Source: JBBTVO01 sp038058335 | Lineage (GTDB): Bacteria > Patescibacteriota > Microgenomatia > Levybacterales > UBA12049 | Length of the DNA stretch: 12,262 nt | Direction of reading: 5' to 3' | Assembly (NCBI GenBank): GCA_038058335.1 | Contig: JBBUBI010000043.1 | Span: 1-12,262, forward strand | Shown here: piece after piece, positions 6,740 through 12,262 of the stretch | Position numbering within the stretch: position 1 is the first letter of the stretch | How the letters are laid out: the number at the start of each line of letters is the position of its first letter | The notes under the pieces: model-generated | Databases searched by the model: none | What the model was told of the DNA's origin: nothing | The model's input: only the letters and a program-made list of their open reading frames with translations | Position numbers and translations under genes: made by a program

Positions 6740-7351
6740 GGAATTTAAAATCTCAAATTTATCCCCATCGATTACTATTACTTGATTGTCTGCTAATGGC
6801 TCTAGTCTATACTTATCTTTATATTCGCTCATTAATTCTCTGTAAGCTTGATCATATTGCTTATTATCAAAATGAGGGAGAACAATAAAATCAATAAATT
6901 TCATGCCATAATCGTCCGATAGGTCTGGAGCTTTTGAGCGATCATCCAAATATTTGATGGGCTCTATTGTAGGACCAAGTATTATCGATCCCGCAGAAGA
7001 ACCGATATATATTAAACCTTTATTTATTAAATCTTTTACAACCTTGTCAAAACCACTCTGTCTTACTTTTTCAAGAAGATAAAAAGTATTCCCTCCAGCT
7101 ACAAATACTATGTCTACTTTTGACAAAGTTTCCCTTACTTTTTCTTCAGTTTTACTATTTAAATCAAAATCTATTACATTAAACCCAATCTTAATTAGTT
7201 TATTTCTATCATCATCCATCCATTCTCTACTTTCGTATGGGGTTGCTGCTGTAGGTATAAAAGCTACTGACAACTCTCTCGGATTTTTTGGAAGAAGAGG
7301 AATTATTTTATCTAAAACATTTACAGCTACAGAGGTAAGAAAAAGTTTCAT
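6737..7351 (-). CDS. Peptidase S51 (peptidase E-like) family protein
   Basis: A 204-aa protein of the class I glutamine amidotransferase-like fold, peptidase family S51. Characterised members include Salmonella PepE, an Asp-X dipeptidase, and cyanophycinase. The sequence shows F-I-P-T-A-A-T (31-37), the oxyanion-region motif AGGNTFYLL (85-93), the nucleophile elbow GSSAGS (117-122) with Ser119 as likely nucleophile, E130, and P-H-F-D with H160 as likely catalytic His. The length is close to that of PepE-type members. There is no signal peptide, so it is probably cytoplasmic and may recycle peptides. The start at 7351 has TATAAT exactly 6 nt upstream (leaderless). The TGA stop is part of the next promoter element. 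Family is confident; substrate specificity cannot be read from the sequence. Confidence 0.9.
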   Translation of the reverse strand: MKLFLTSVAVNVLDKIIPLLPKNPRELSVAFIPTAATPYESREWMDDDRNKLIKIGFNVIDFDLNSKTEEKVRETLSKVDIVFVAGGNTFYLLEKVRQSGFDKVVKDLINKGLIYIGSSAGSIILGPTIEPIKYLDDRSKAPDLSDDYGMKFIDFIVLPHFDNKQYDQAYRELMSEYKDKYRLEPLADNQVIVIDGDKFEILNS

Positions 7352-7357
7352 GGGGCA

Positions 7358-7363
7358 ATTATA
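7358..7363 (-). promoter_or_regulatory. -10 box for a leaderless peptidase E-like transcript
   Basis: Minus-strand TATAAT, then TGCCCC (6 nt), then ATG. The base pattern from the -10 to the ATG is identical to the copy at 5809. The TG extension is missing here (TAC instead), and no -35 box is seen at 16-18 nt. Confidence 0.68.
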
Positions 7364-7392
7364 GTAGGAGGGGATAAAATTTATTTTTCAAA

Positions 7393-7839
7393 TCAAGCTT
7401 GGGTACAATCCCTATCAATCGGCTCCACACTAATAGAATCTGTCCCCACATCAATTAATTTCCCAATTGGATTTGCTCCTCTTCCTTCTTTATCAGTCAG
7501 TAGACCGAAAACTTCCCCCTCTTTAACTCCACCCTTATATTTTGTCTTAGTAGTCGAAAAGACTGCTATATTTTCTTCTATTTCTAATTCAAAGCTTACT
7601 ACCTCACCGTTTTGTAAATCTAATAACTCTACCGGCTCTCCCAAATGATAAGTAATAATTTTGTCCTTTAAACAATAATCTTCAGAATCCCTCATTGAGA
7701 CAATGATTGGTACATATTCTGAAAAATCCAGCTGAGTAGGAGAAGGTTGTGTTTCTCCTCCGCCCTTACAGGCACCAAGAACCAACGGCAGTAAAACCGC
7801 TGTATTTCTTGTCATACTTATAAATGACTCTTTTCTCAT
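7393..7839 (-). CDS. Small predicted lipoprotein
   Basis: A 148-aa protein with a lipoprotein signal peptide: positive N-terminus (M-R-K), a short hydrophobic stretch (about residues 14-21) and a lipobox L-G-A-C with the acylated Cys at residue 24. A Gly-rich then Ser/Pro/Thr-rich linker follows. The mature part (about 110 residues) looks beta-rich and has two cysteines, in D-Y-C and near the end in D-C-T, which might form a disulphide. It would be anchored on the outer face of the cytoplasmic membrane. I do not recognise the mature domain. The start at 7839 is fixed by TGC-TATAAT exactly 6 nt upstream. The gene ends in TGA about 30 nt before the next -10 box. The lipoprotein call is good; its role is unknown. 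Confidence 0.82.
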   Translation of the reverse strand: MRKESFISMTRNTAVLLPLVLGACKGGGETQPSPTQLDFSEYVPIIVSMRDSEDYCLKDKIITYHLGEPVELLDLQNGEVVSFELEIEENIAVFSTTKTKYKGGVKEGEVFGLLTDKEGRGANPIGKLIDVGTDSISVEPIDRDCTQA

Positions 7840-7845
7840 GAGGCA

Positions 7846-7854
7846 ATTATAGCA
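7846..7854 (-). promoter_or_regulatory. Extended -10 leaderless promoter (TGCTATAAT) overlapping an upstream stop codon
   Basis: TGC-TATAAT on the minus strand (TATAAT at 7846-7851), then TGCCTC and ATG. The TAA inside the box (7847-7849) is the stop of the 2H phosphoesterase gene, and the TG extension is encoded within its last two Leu codons. Confidence 0.78.
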
Positions 7855-8371
7855 GAAGAGGAAATTTTTCTTTGACTTTCCACACTCCGTTTTCTGATTC
7901 CATAAGCCAGACTTCTTGGGCCTTTGTTTTGATTGGTAATTTATTCTTTATTTCTTTTTTTGTAATTTCCGACGCCTCGTCAAATCTTTCTCCTAATTCA
8001 TGTCCAATCGTAAGATGAGGATTTATTTCAGTAAACCTTCCATCGTACGGTGGGTATTCTGGGAAAGCCTCCACTATTTTCTCTGTTAAACTGGTAAACT
8101 TTTCTCTTTCGGAAGGCTGCAAAAATACAACTCCGGGGAAAGTATTAATGCTTTGCAAAACAAATAAAAACTCTTCTGTAACTGAAAATATTTCCTTAAG
8201 TTTATTTATATCCTCTCCAATTATTTCATCCGGGTGTTTGAATGGAAAAAGAACTGTGATATGAGGAGGAATTCCGCGAAGAGAACTAGGATCATATTTG
8301 TCTCTGAGCTGTTTTACCAAAAACTCTACTGAAAGAACAGGGATCAAAAGAATACTTTCTCTTTTTTCCAT
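7847..8371 (-). CDS. 2H phosphoesterase, 2'-5' RNA ligase family
   Basis: A 174-aa protein of the 2H phosphoesterase superfamily (LigT/2'-5' RNA ligase, 2_5_RNA_ligase2 type). It contains the two defining motifs: HIT at residues 37-39 (P-P-H-I-T-V) and HLT at 119-121 (N-P-H-L-T-I-G-H). The spacing and total length are normal for the family. Members hydrolyse 2',3'-cyclic phosphates or related cyclic nucleotides, and some ligate RNA ends in vitro. It is presumably cytoplasmic. The start at 8371 is set by TGATATAAT ending exactly 6 nt upstream. The last codons, CTT-CTG-CTA-TAA, form the extended -10 box of the lipoprotein gene. Family assignment is confident; the physiological substrate is not predictable here. 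Confidence 0.9.
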   Translation of the reverse strand: MEKRESILLIPVLSVEFLVKQLRDKYDPSSLRGIPPHITVLFPFKHPDEIIGEDINKLKEIFSVTEEFLFVLQSINTFPGVVFLQPSEREKFTSLTEKIVEAFPEYPPYDGRFTEINPHLTIGHELGERFDEASEITKKEIKNKLPIKTKAQEVWLMESENGVWKVKEKFPLLL

Positions 8372-8377
8372 GAGGCA

Positions 8378-8386
8378 ATTATATCA
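8378..8386 (-). promoter_or_regulatory. Extended -10 leaderless promoter (TGATATAAT) for the 2H phosphoesterase gene
   Basis: TGA-TATAAT on the minus strand (TATAAT at 8378-8383), then TGCCTC and ATG. The 6-nt gap predicts a transcript starting at the A of the start codon. The upstream CTTC is shared with the copies at 5809 and 6434. Confidence 0.78.
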
Positions 8387-8465
8387 GAAGGCGAAAAATC
8401 CAAATAAAATTGTAAGAAATTGGGGAACCAAGTGAATACTTAAATACTGTTTTATAACCCTTTTA

Positions 8466-8484
8466 CTACATGACCGCTACATGA
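8466..8484 (+). repeat. Short direct repeat CTACATGA x2 in the intergenic gap
   Basis: CTACATGA occurs at 8466-8473 and 8477-8484, one helical turn apart (11 nt), and a partial CTACAT recurs at 8531-8536. The gap 8387-8539 holds no gene I can support, only this repeat and the imperfect stem beside it. It could be a binding site or chance. Confidence 0.35.
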
Positions 8485-8490
8485 ATTTAG

Positions 8491-8512
8491 CCTCAAAAAG
8501 CCTATTTTTGGG
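8491..8512 (-). terminator. Weak candidate terminator after the AlbA_2 gene
   Basis: Arms 8491-8499 and 8505-8512 can form a stem of about 8 bp with one bulge around a 5-nt loop, about 30 nt past the AlbA_2 gene stop. There is no clear T-run after it on the minus strand and most pairs are A-T, so this is only a possible terminator. Confidence 0.25.
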
Positions 8513-8539
8513 TGTTTTGCAGGAAAACCACTACATCTC

Positions 8540-9979
8540 TCATGCCCAGGTCGGTACATACTCTTTTGGCTTTTCAGCTTCTTTGATAATCCCCTTTTGT
8601 ATTGTGGCCTTTATTATAACGGAGGCAGCAGGATAATTTTTTTCTCCAATTCCCAATCTTTCTCTTAAAGTTGCATTCGTCATTCTAGAGTTTTCTACAT
8701 ACTTTAATACGCAATGTTGAAAACATGCACGTATCTTGTCATCAGTTGTCATATGTTTTAGAGACTTATGCGCATAGAGCGTTACCTTCGTAAAATTTTC
8801 ATATTTTTCAAATTTTGGTGCAGGAAGCTGATATAAGGCGACTTCTACCAAAGCTCTGTCAATACCTGTCCCTCCCTCCTCGCATACGCCAATTTGTCGC
8901 ATAAATGCTGCCATATCCTCGTTCCTTGATCTAGGAGGATGATCTATAAATCTATCGGTAGAAATAAGCGGTTCGCCAGTATTTGTTATTTCGATACGAT
9001 TTTCAAATATTTCCACCATTGGTCCGGCACCAGAAATGGACAGATCTTGATGTATAAGTGCATTAGCAACAAATTCTCTTAGAGCAACTTCAGGATACAT
9101 TCTTACATCCTTTCTGAGTGATTTCGAAATTTCCTCATTATGTGGAAGTTTATCGTTAATGTAATCGAGTAGGTTTTCAAATGCTATCGCATACCCAAGT
9201 AGCACCTCTTGTTCTTTTAGTCTATTTACTCTGGTATTGTCTTTATATGTTACTACTCTGATGGACTTTCTCTTTACGGTTACGAAATCCTTCAAATTTT
9301 TTGCAAATAAAATCGCCCCAAGATTTGTAATATCGTAGCTGTTGTCAAAAACCTTTTTTACCAATCCATGCTGAGCCATATTCTCTACAAATTGTTGAGT
9401 ATCCGATGGGATTTCTTGTTTTGTGAGAGAAAAATATTTTGAATAATCTAGTAATTTTAAGACTTCTGGGATGGTTTGGTTTTCTTTTGCTATACCTTTT
9501 TCAAAGCTTTTCTTATTAATATTATTCCAAATCCTACTTTCTTTCTCTGGATAGTCACTTAGTTTTGGCGTCGCTGAACCAACTCTAATATACGCAATGT
9601 TATTAAACTTCACGGGCTGGTTAATCGCAGGTGGAATTTCAAAAATAACAACAGAATTGTGCTCATACTTAAATTCATGAATCCTAAAGTCGATCCTAGG
9701 ATTTATTCGCTTAGATAGCCAGAACTCTAGCTGTTCATTTCCAACCTTTTCGCTGCTTGGCGAAAAATTAGTACCAACGATTTCATGTGTTTTATCTGTA
9801 ATTCCAAATACCAGAAAGGCACTTTTTCTATCGTATAAGTTCGCCGAATTTGAAAGAGCCGAAATCATTTTTCCAATGATATCCTCATGGAATTTGTTTT
9901 CTTTAAATTCAACAGCTTCCGTTTCTTTTGGAAGAGATACTAGGTTTCTCAACAATTTTACTAAATGTTCTTGATTCAT
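8540..9979 (-). CDS. AlbA_2 domain protein with HATPase_c_4-like domain (COG2865/Schlafen-like)
   Basis: A 479-aa protein with the architecture of COG2865 regulators. An N-terminal AlbA_2 (Schlafen-like) nucleic-acid-binding domain spans about residues 15-135 (E-F-K-E-N near 24; Y-I-R-V-G-S at 130-135). A middle region leads to a HATPase_c_4-like domain with A-L-R-E-F-V-A-N-A-L-I-H-Q-D (299-312), I-T-N-T-G-E-P (331-337), S-R-N (351-353) and E-E-G-G-T-G-I-D-R (367-375). A winged-helix segment (about 415-470) closes it. Members are usually annotated as ATP-binding or DNA-binding transcriptional regulators, and biochemical data are sparse. It lies directly downstream of ruvB, with the ruvB stop inside its own -10 box. 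It seems intact. Domain calls are confident; a role in regulation, repair or defence is open. Confidence 0.88.
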   Translation of the reverse strand: MNQEHLVKLLRNLVSLPKETEAVEFKENKFHEDIIGKMISALSNSANLYDRKSAFLVFGITDKTHEIVGTNFSPSSEKVGNEQLEFWLSKRINPRIDFRIHEFKYEHNSVVIFEIPPAINQPVKFNNIAYIRVGSATPKLSDYPEKESRIWNNINKKSFEKGIAKENQTIPEVLKLLDYSKYFSLTKQEIPSDTQQFVENMAQHGLVKKVFDNSYDITNLGAILFAKNLKDFVTVKRKSIRVVTYKDNTRVNRLKEQEVLLGYAIAFENLLDYINDKLPHNEEISKSLRKDVRMYPEVALREFVANALIHQDLSISGAGPMVEIFENRIEITNTGEPLISTDRFIDHPPRSRNEDMAAFMRQIGVCEEGGTGIDRALVEVALYQLPAPKFEKYENFTKVTLYAHKSLKHMTTDDKIRACFQHCVLKYVENSRMTNATLRERLGIGEKNYPAASVIIKATIQKGIIKEAEKPKEYVPTWA

Positions 9980-9985
9980 GAAACA

Positions 9986-9994
9986 ATTATATCA
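9986..9994 (-). promoter_or_regulatory. Extended -10 leaderless promoter (TGATATAAT) inside the end of ruvB
   Basis: TGA-TATAAT on the minus strand (TATAAT at 9986-9991), then TGTTTC and ATG. The ruvB stop TAA (9987-9989) is part of the hexamer. The discriminator differs from the GC-rich TGCCYC of the other copies. Predicted transcript: leaderless. Confidence 0.72.
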
Positions 9995-11021
9995 ATTTTT
10001 GTTGTTTTTTGGATTCTTCGGGAGGTTTCTTGCCCAGATGTTCGTAGGCGGAGGCAGTTGCGACGCGACCCCTTGAAGTTCTTTTTACAAACCCGATCTG
10101 AAGAAGATACGGCTCTATTACTTCTTCAAGAGTCCCGACATCTTCAGATATCGTTGACGCAATAGTTTCAAGACCAACCGGCCCACCACTATGCTTGTCA
10201 ATTATTGCCTTCAAGAACCTTCGATCACTACTATCAAGCCCCATCTCATCTACCTCAAGCATTTTCAAAGCTTCTTCGACTAATTTATCGGTAATCCTAC
10301 CTTCCCCTTTTACTTGAGCGAAATCTCTTGCGCGTTTTAATAATTTCAAACCGATTCTGGGAGTTCCGCGTGCCCGTTTTGATAACTGTTTTACGCTTTC
10401 TTTATCTATCAAGACTTTAAGTTTCTTTGCAGCATTTTCAATAATTGTCTCAAGGTCCTTCGGATCATAGAAGTTTAAACGATGAACTACTCCAAACCTA
10501 TCACGGAGGGGCGCAGACATGAGGCCGATTCTTGTGGTTGCACCGATTATTGTAAATTGCGGAAGGTCCAATCTTAAAGTGCGGGCCGAAGGTCCCTTTC
10601 CAAGGACTATATCAAGTGCATAATCCTCCATTGCAGGATAAAGTGTCTCCTCAACAACTTTATTAAGTCTGTGAATTTCATCGATAAAAAGTACGTCGCC
10701 TTTTTCAAGATTGGTAAGAATTGATGCAAGATCTCCAGCTCTTTCAATCGCAGGCCCTGAAGTAACCCTAATATTTGCATCCATTTGTTTGGCAACCAGA
10801 TGAGAAAGCGTAGTCTTACCAAGACCCGGGGGTCCATATAAAAGTATATGCTCTATTGCCTCTTTTCTTTTTTTCGCCGCATCAATTGCAATTCCAAGTG
10901 ATTCTTTTACCTGTCCCTGCCCTAAGAATTTATCCCATTCACCAACTCTAAGAGAAGTAAAAAGAATCTCCTCCTCGGGAGTCTCTTGCTCGTCCAATTT
11001 AATCTTCTTTTTGTCTGGCAT
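9987..11021 (-). CDS. ruvB: Holliday junction branch migration ATPase RuvB
   Basis: RuvB is the hexameric AAA+ motor that, loaded by RuvA, drives branch migration of Holliday junctions in recombination and repair. The 344-aa product is full length: Walker A GPPGLGKT (63-70), Walker B LFIDE (111-115), sensor 1 GATTR (160-164), the P-L-R-D-R-F-G arginine-finger region (171-177), and a C-terminal winged-helix domain ending Y-E-H-L-G-K-K with a lysine-rich tail. The N-terminus is acidic and reads S-L-R-V-G-E-W-D-K-F-L-G-Q where most homologues have L-R-P-x-x-x-x-E-x-x-G-Q, a mild divergence. It follows ruvA across a 110-nt repeat-rich spacer with no clear promoter, so it may be read from the ruvC promoter. 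No good Shine-Dalgarno sequence is present. Confidence 0.97.
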   Translation of the reverse strand: MPDKKKIKLDEQETPEEEILFTSLRVGEWDKFLGQGQVKESLGIAIDAAKKRKEAIEHILLYGPPGLGKTTLSHLVAKQMDANIRVTSGPAIERAGDLASILTNLEKGDVLFIDEIHRLNKVVEETLYPAMEDYALDIVLGKGPSARTLRLDLPQFTIIGATTRIGLMSAPLRDRFGVVHRLNFYDPKDLETIIENAAKKLKVLIDKESVKQLSKRARGTPRIGLKLLKRARDFAQVKGEGRITDKLVEEALKMLEVDEMGLDSSDRRFLKAIIDKHSGGPVGLETIASTISEDVGTLEEVIEPYLLQIGFVKRTSRGRVATASAYEHLGKKPPEESKKQQKLI

Positions 11022-11050
11022 ATCTTTAAAATTTCTAAGTTTTAATTCCT

Positions 11051-11124
11051 AATTTCTAATCAAATCCCAAATCCCAAATCTTCAAGCTTTAGGTCAATTA
11101 GGTTAATTAGATCAATTAGAAATT
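11051..11124 (-). repeat. AT-rich micro-repeat cluster between ruvA and ruvB
   Basis: The 110-nt spacer contains three 7-nt units (CAAATCC, CAAATCC, CAAATCT at 11061-11081) and three 9-nt units (GTCAATTAG, GTTAATTAG, ATCAATTAG at 11093-11119). These are bracketed by a 10-bp inverted repeat (AATTTCTAAT at 11051-11060 and its complement at 11115-11124). A further near-copy, AATTTCTAAG, lies at 11030-11039. The bracket could fold the whole cluster into a loop. No open reading frame or promoter is evident. Confidence 0.75.
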
Positions 11125-11131
11125 CTCATGT

Positions 11132-11707
11132 TTATTTTCCTAGATATTTCAAAGCAAGCCGTACTTTTTCCTCAATCGTTTGTACTTTTTTGTCAATATT
11201 TTTAATAGCTTCCCTTGCTTCACCTACTGAAAACCCAAAACTCTTAAGAGCCGTGATAATTTCATTTGACTGTCCGTCTGCTTCAGCTGACAGATCTAGA
11301 TCCTCAAGGCTTCCGAGTTTTCCTTTAAGCTCAATTATAAGTTTTTGCGCGTTTTTCCTACCAAGTCTTGGAACCTGAGTGAAAAATTCCACATCTCCTT
11401 TTATAATCGCCTCGGAAATCCCATCCCGTGTACCAATTGAGAAAATATTAAGTGCAGTTCTTGGACCAATTCCTGAAATACCAATTATCTGTTCAAAAAG
11501 TTTGAGATCATCAGCTGAAGAAAAGCCGAAGAGATCCAAGACATCTTCCCGCACATGTGTATATGTGTAAATTTTAATTTCCTGCCCGACTATGGCTTTA
11601 TTTAAAACTTCAGAGGAAACTTGCGCTTTGTATCCAACACCATGAACATCAATAATTATTGTTGTTCCTGACTTTAAATCTACTTTTCCTTTAAGACTGC
11701 CTATCAT
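11132..11707 (-). CDS. ruvA: Holliday junction branch migration complex subunit RuvA
   Basis: RuvA binds four-way DNA junctions as a tetramer and loads RuvB. The 191-aa protein shows the three RuvA domains: an N-terminal OB fold (M-I-G-S-L-K-G-K-V start; V-H-G-V-G-Y), tandem helix-hairpin-helix motifs (I-I-G-I-S-G-I-G-P-R-T-A near 90-101 and V-P-R-L-G-R-K-N-A-Q-K near 123-133), an acidic linker, and the C-terminal UBA-like domain III (A-L-K-S-F-G-F-S) that contacts RuvB. Its ATG at 11705-11707 lies inside the end of ruvC, an overlap of 17 nt, so the two are surely cotranscribed and probably translationally coupled. Length is normal and no defect is visible. Confidence 0.97.
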   Translation of the reverse strand: MIGSLKGKVDLKSGTTIIIDVHGVGYKAQVSSEVLNKAIVGQEIKIYTYTHVREDVLDLFGFSSADDLKLFEQIIGISGIGPRTALNIFSIGTRDGISEAIIKGDVEFFTQVPRLGRKNAQKLIIELKGKLGSLEDLDLSAEADGQSNEIITALKSFGFSVGEAREAIKNIDKKVQTIEEKVRLALKYLGK

Positions 11708-12185
11708 ATTTATTTATTCTTCTTGAAAATAAATGCGCAAGCCCTACCGCCAGAGCATCTGCTGTGTCATCCGGAGTAGGTATTTCTTTTAAATTTAGTA
11801 TTATTTTTACCATTTTACCAACCTGCGCCTTCTCCGCTCTGCCGTATCCCGAAACAGCAATTTTAACTTGCAAAGGTGTGTAAATTCCTATTGATAATTT
11901 CTTCTGAGCCCCTGCCAAGAGCACTACTCCCCTTGCCTGCCCTACTACGAATGCCGTTTTCGAGTTAGTATTAAAAAACAATTCTTCAATTGCTAAAGCA
12001 TCGGGCTTGTATTTATTTATTAAACTGACAACTTTATCGTAAATCTCAGACAATCTTTTTGGTGTTTCTGTTTTTGATGAAGTCTCAAAACAATCATATG
12101 AAAGAGTAGAAAATTTTCCGCTATTCTCATCTACTATCCCCCATCCTGTCCTTGCAATACCAGGGTCAATTCCCAAAACGCGCAT
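11691..12185 (-). CDS. ruvC: Holliday junction resolvase RuvC
   Basis: RuvC is the dimeric endonuclease that cuts Holliday junctions symmetrically. Starting at the ATG 12183-12185 it is 164 aa and opens M-R-V-L-G-I-D-P-G, the canonical N-terminus. The four catalytic acids are in place: D7, E67 (A-I-E-E-L-F-F), D140 and D143 (D-D-T-A-D-A-L-A). The frame stays open upstream to 12236, which would add 17 residues (including C-R-C-Y). That longer start is rejected because homologues begin at M-R-V and a TGTTATAAT promoter lies between the two ATGs. It is first in a ruvC-ruvA pair. Confidence 0.97.
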   Translation of the reverse strand: MRVLGIDPGIARTGWGIVDENSGKFSTLSYDCFETSSKTETPKRLSEIYDKVVSLINKYKPDALAIEELFFNTNSKTAFVVGQARGVVLLAGAQKKLSIGIYTPLQVKIAVSGYGRAEKAQVGKMVKIILNLKEIPTPDDTADALAVGLAHLFSRRINKYDRQS

Positions 12186-12197
12186 ATTTTCTTTCCT

Positions 12198-12206
12198 ATT
12201 ATAACA
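12198..12206 (-). promoter_or_regulatory. Extended -10 promoter (TGTTATAAT) for ruvC-ruvA
   Basis: TGT-TATAAT on the minus strand (TATAAT at 12198-12203) lies 12 nt before the ATG, predicting a leader of about 6 nt. An AGGAAAG sequence sits between box and ATG, but the predicted start near 12191 would leave most of it out of the transcript, so it would not serve as a ribosome site for this mRNA. No -35 match at 17 nt. Confidence 0.65.
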
Positions 12207-12238
12207 CCTGCAGAAGATGAGATACATCGGTAACACTT

Positions 12239-12261
12239 TTGAACTAGAATAACTAGTTCAA
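12239..12261. repeat. 9-bp inverted repeat upstream of ruvC
   Basis: TTGAACTAG (12239-12247) and CTAGTTCAA (12253-12261) are perfect inverted arms around a 5-nt AATAA loop. It lies about 36 nt upstream of the ruvC -10 box. No T-run follows on the minus strand, and the window ends just past it on the plus strand. It could be a terminator of a neighbouring gene or an operator. Confidence 0.55.
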
Positions 12262-12262
12262 G

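Noticed and set aside
8387..8539. Small gene or tRNA in the gap after the AlbA_2 gene
   Set aside because: No cloverleaf can be drawn and no short frame has a TATAAT at the leaderless distance; only short repeats and a weak stem are seen.
11061..11119. Possible CRISPR-like array between ruvA and ruvB
   Set aside because: The units are only 7 and 9 nt with no spacers between them, so these are micro-tandem repeats.
12186..12197. AGGAAAG as a Shine-Dalgarno site for ruvC
   Set aside because: The predicted transcription start from the adjacent TATAAT lies within or after it, so it would be mostly absent from that mRNA. It could act only on read-through transcripts.
12241..12259. LexA/SOS box upstream of ruvC (GAAC...GTTC)
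   Set aside because: The spacing is 11 nt between the halves, against 4 nt in the Gram-positive-type box. No lexA gene is visible, so only a generic inverted repeat is claimed.

Overview
The window looks like a chromosome segment of an uncultivated, streamlined bacterium of the Candidate Phyla Radiation (Patescibacteria), most likely on the Microgenomates side. This placement is inferred from the low GC, very tight gene packing, near absence of Shine-Dalgarno sequences, small unknown proteins and AT-rich intergenic micro-repeats. No marker gene here proves it. TGA ends three genes (peptidase E-like, lipoprotein, AlbA_2 protein), so the UGA-glycine code of Gracilibacteria/Absconditabacteria does not apply.

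Layout: a plus-strand block (1-4585) holds the 5'-truncated comM/YifB AAA+ ATPase, a P2-like cation-pumping P-type ATPase and a UlaG-like metallo-beta-lactamase-fold hydrolase. It converges, with overlapping stop codons, on a minus-strand block running from 12185 down to 4582. Read in its own direction, that block is ruvC-ruvA (overlapping), an AT-rich repeat spacer, ruvB, an AlbA_2/HATPase (Schlafen/COG2865-like) protein, a 2H phosphoesterase (2'-5' RNA ligase family), a small lipoprotein, a peptidase S51-like protein, a 76-aa unknown, a polytopic membrane protein and two paralogous unknown proteins.

How the genes fit together: RuvABC process Holliday junctions and ComM is a branch-migration helicase linked to transformation, so both ends of the window concern recombination. 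The middle (4582-8371) is a run of unrelated small genes, each with its own promoter, rather than a functional operon.

The most notable signal is regulatory. Many genes carry an extended -10 box of form TGnTATAAT whose last base lies exactly 6 nt before the ATG, which puts the predicted transcription start on the A of the start codon (leaderless mRNA). A near-identical promoter module, TGATATAATTGCCYCATG, recurs in front of unrelated genes. In several places the stop codon of the upstream gene lies inside the next gene's -10 element. Three genes carry a compound version in which a second promoter (TTGATA/T-N17-TATAAT/TATACT) follows at a fixed 38-nt offset. Other points of note are an E-to-Q change in the M4 ion-site motif and an apparently missing last helix in the P-type ATPase, and a tandem pair of proteins from an unrecognised family.
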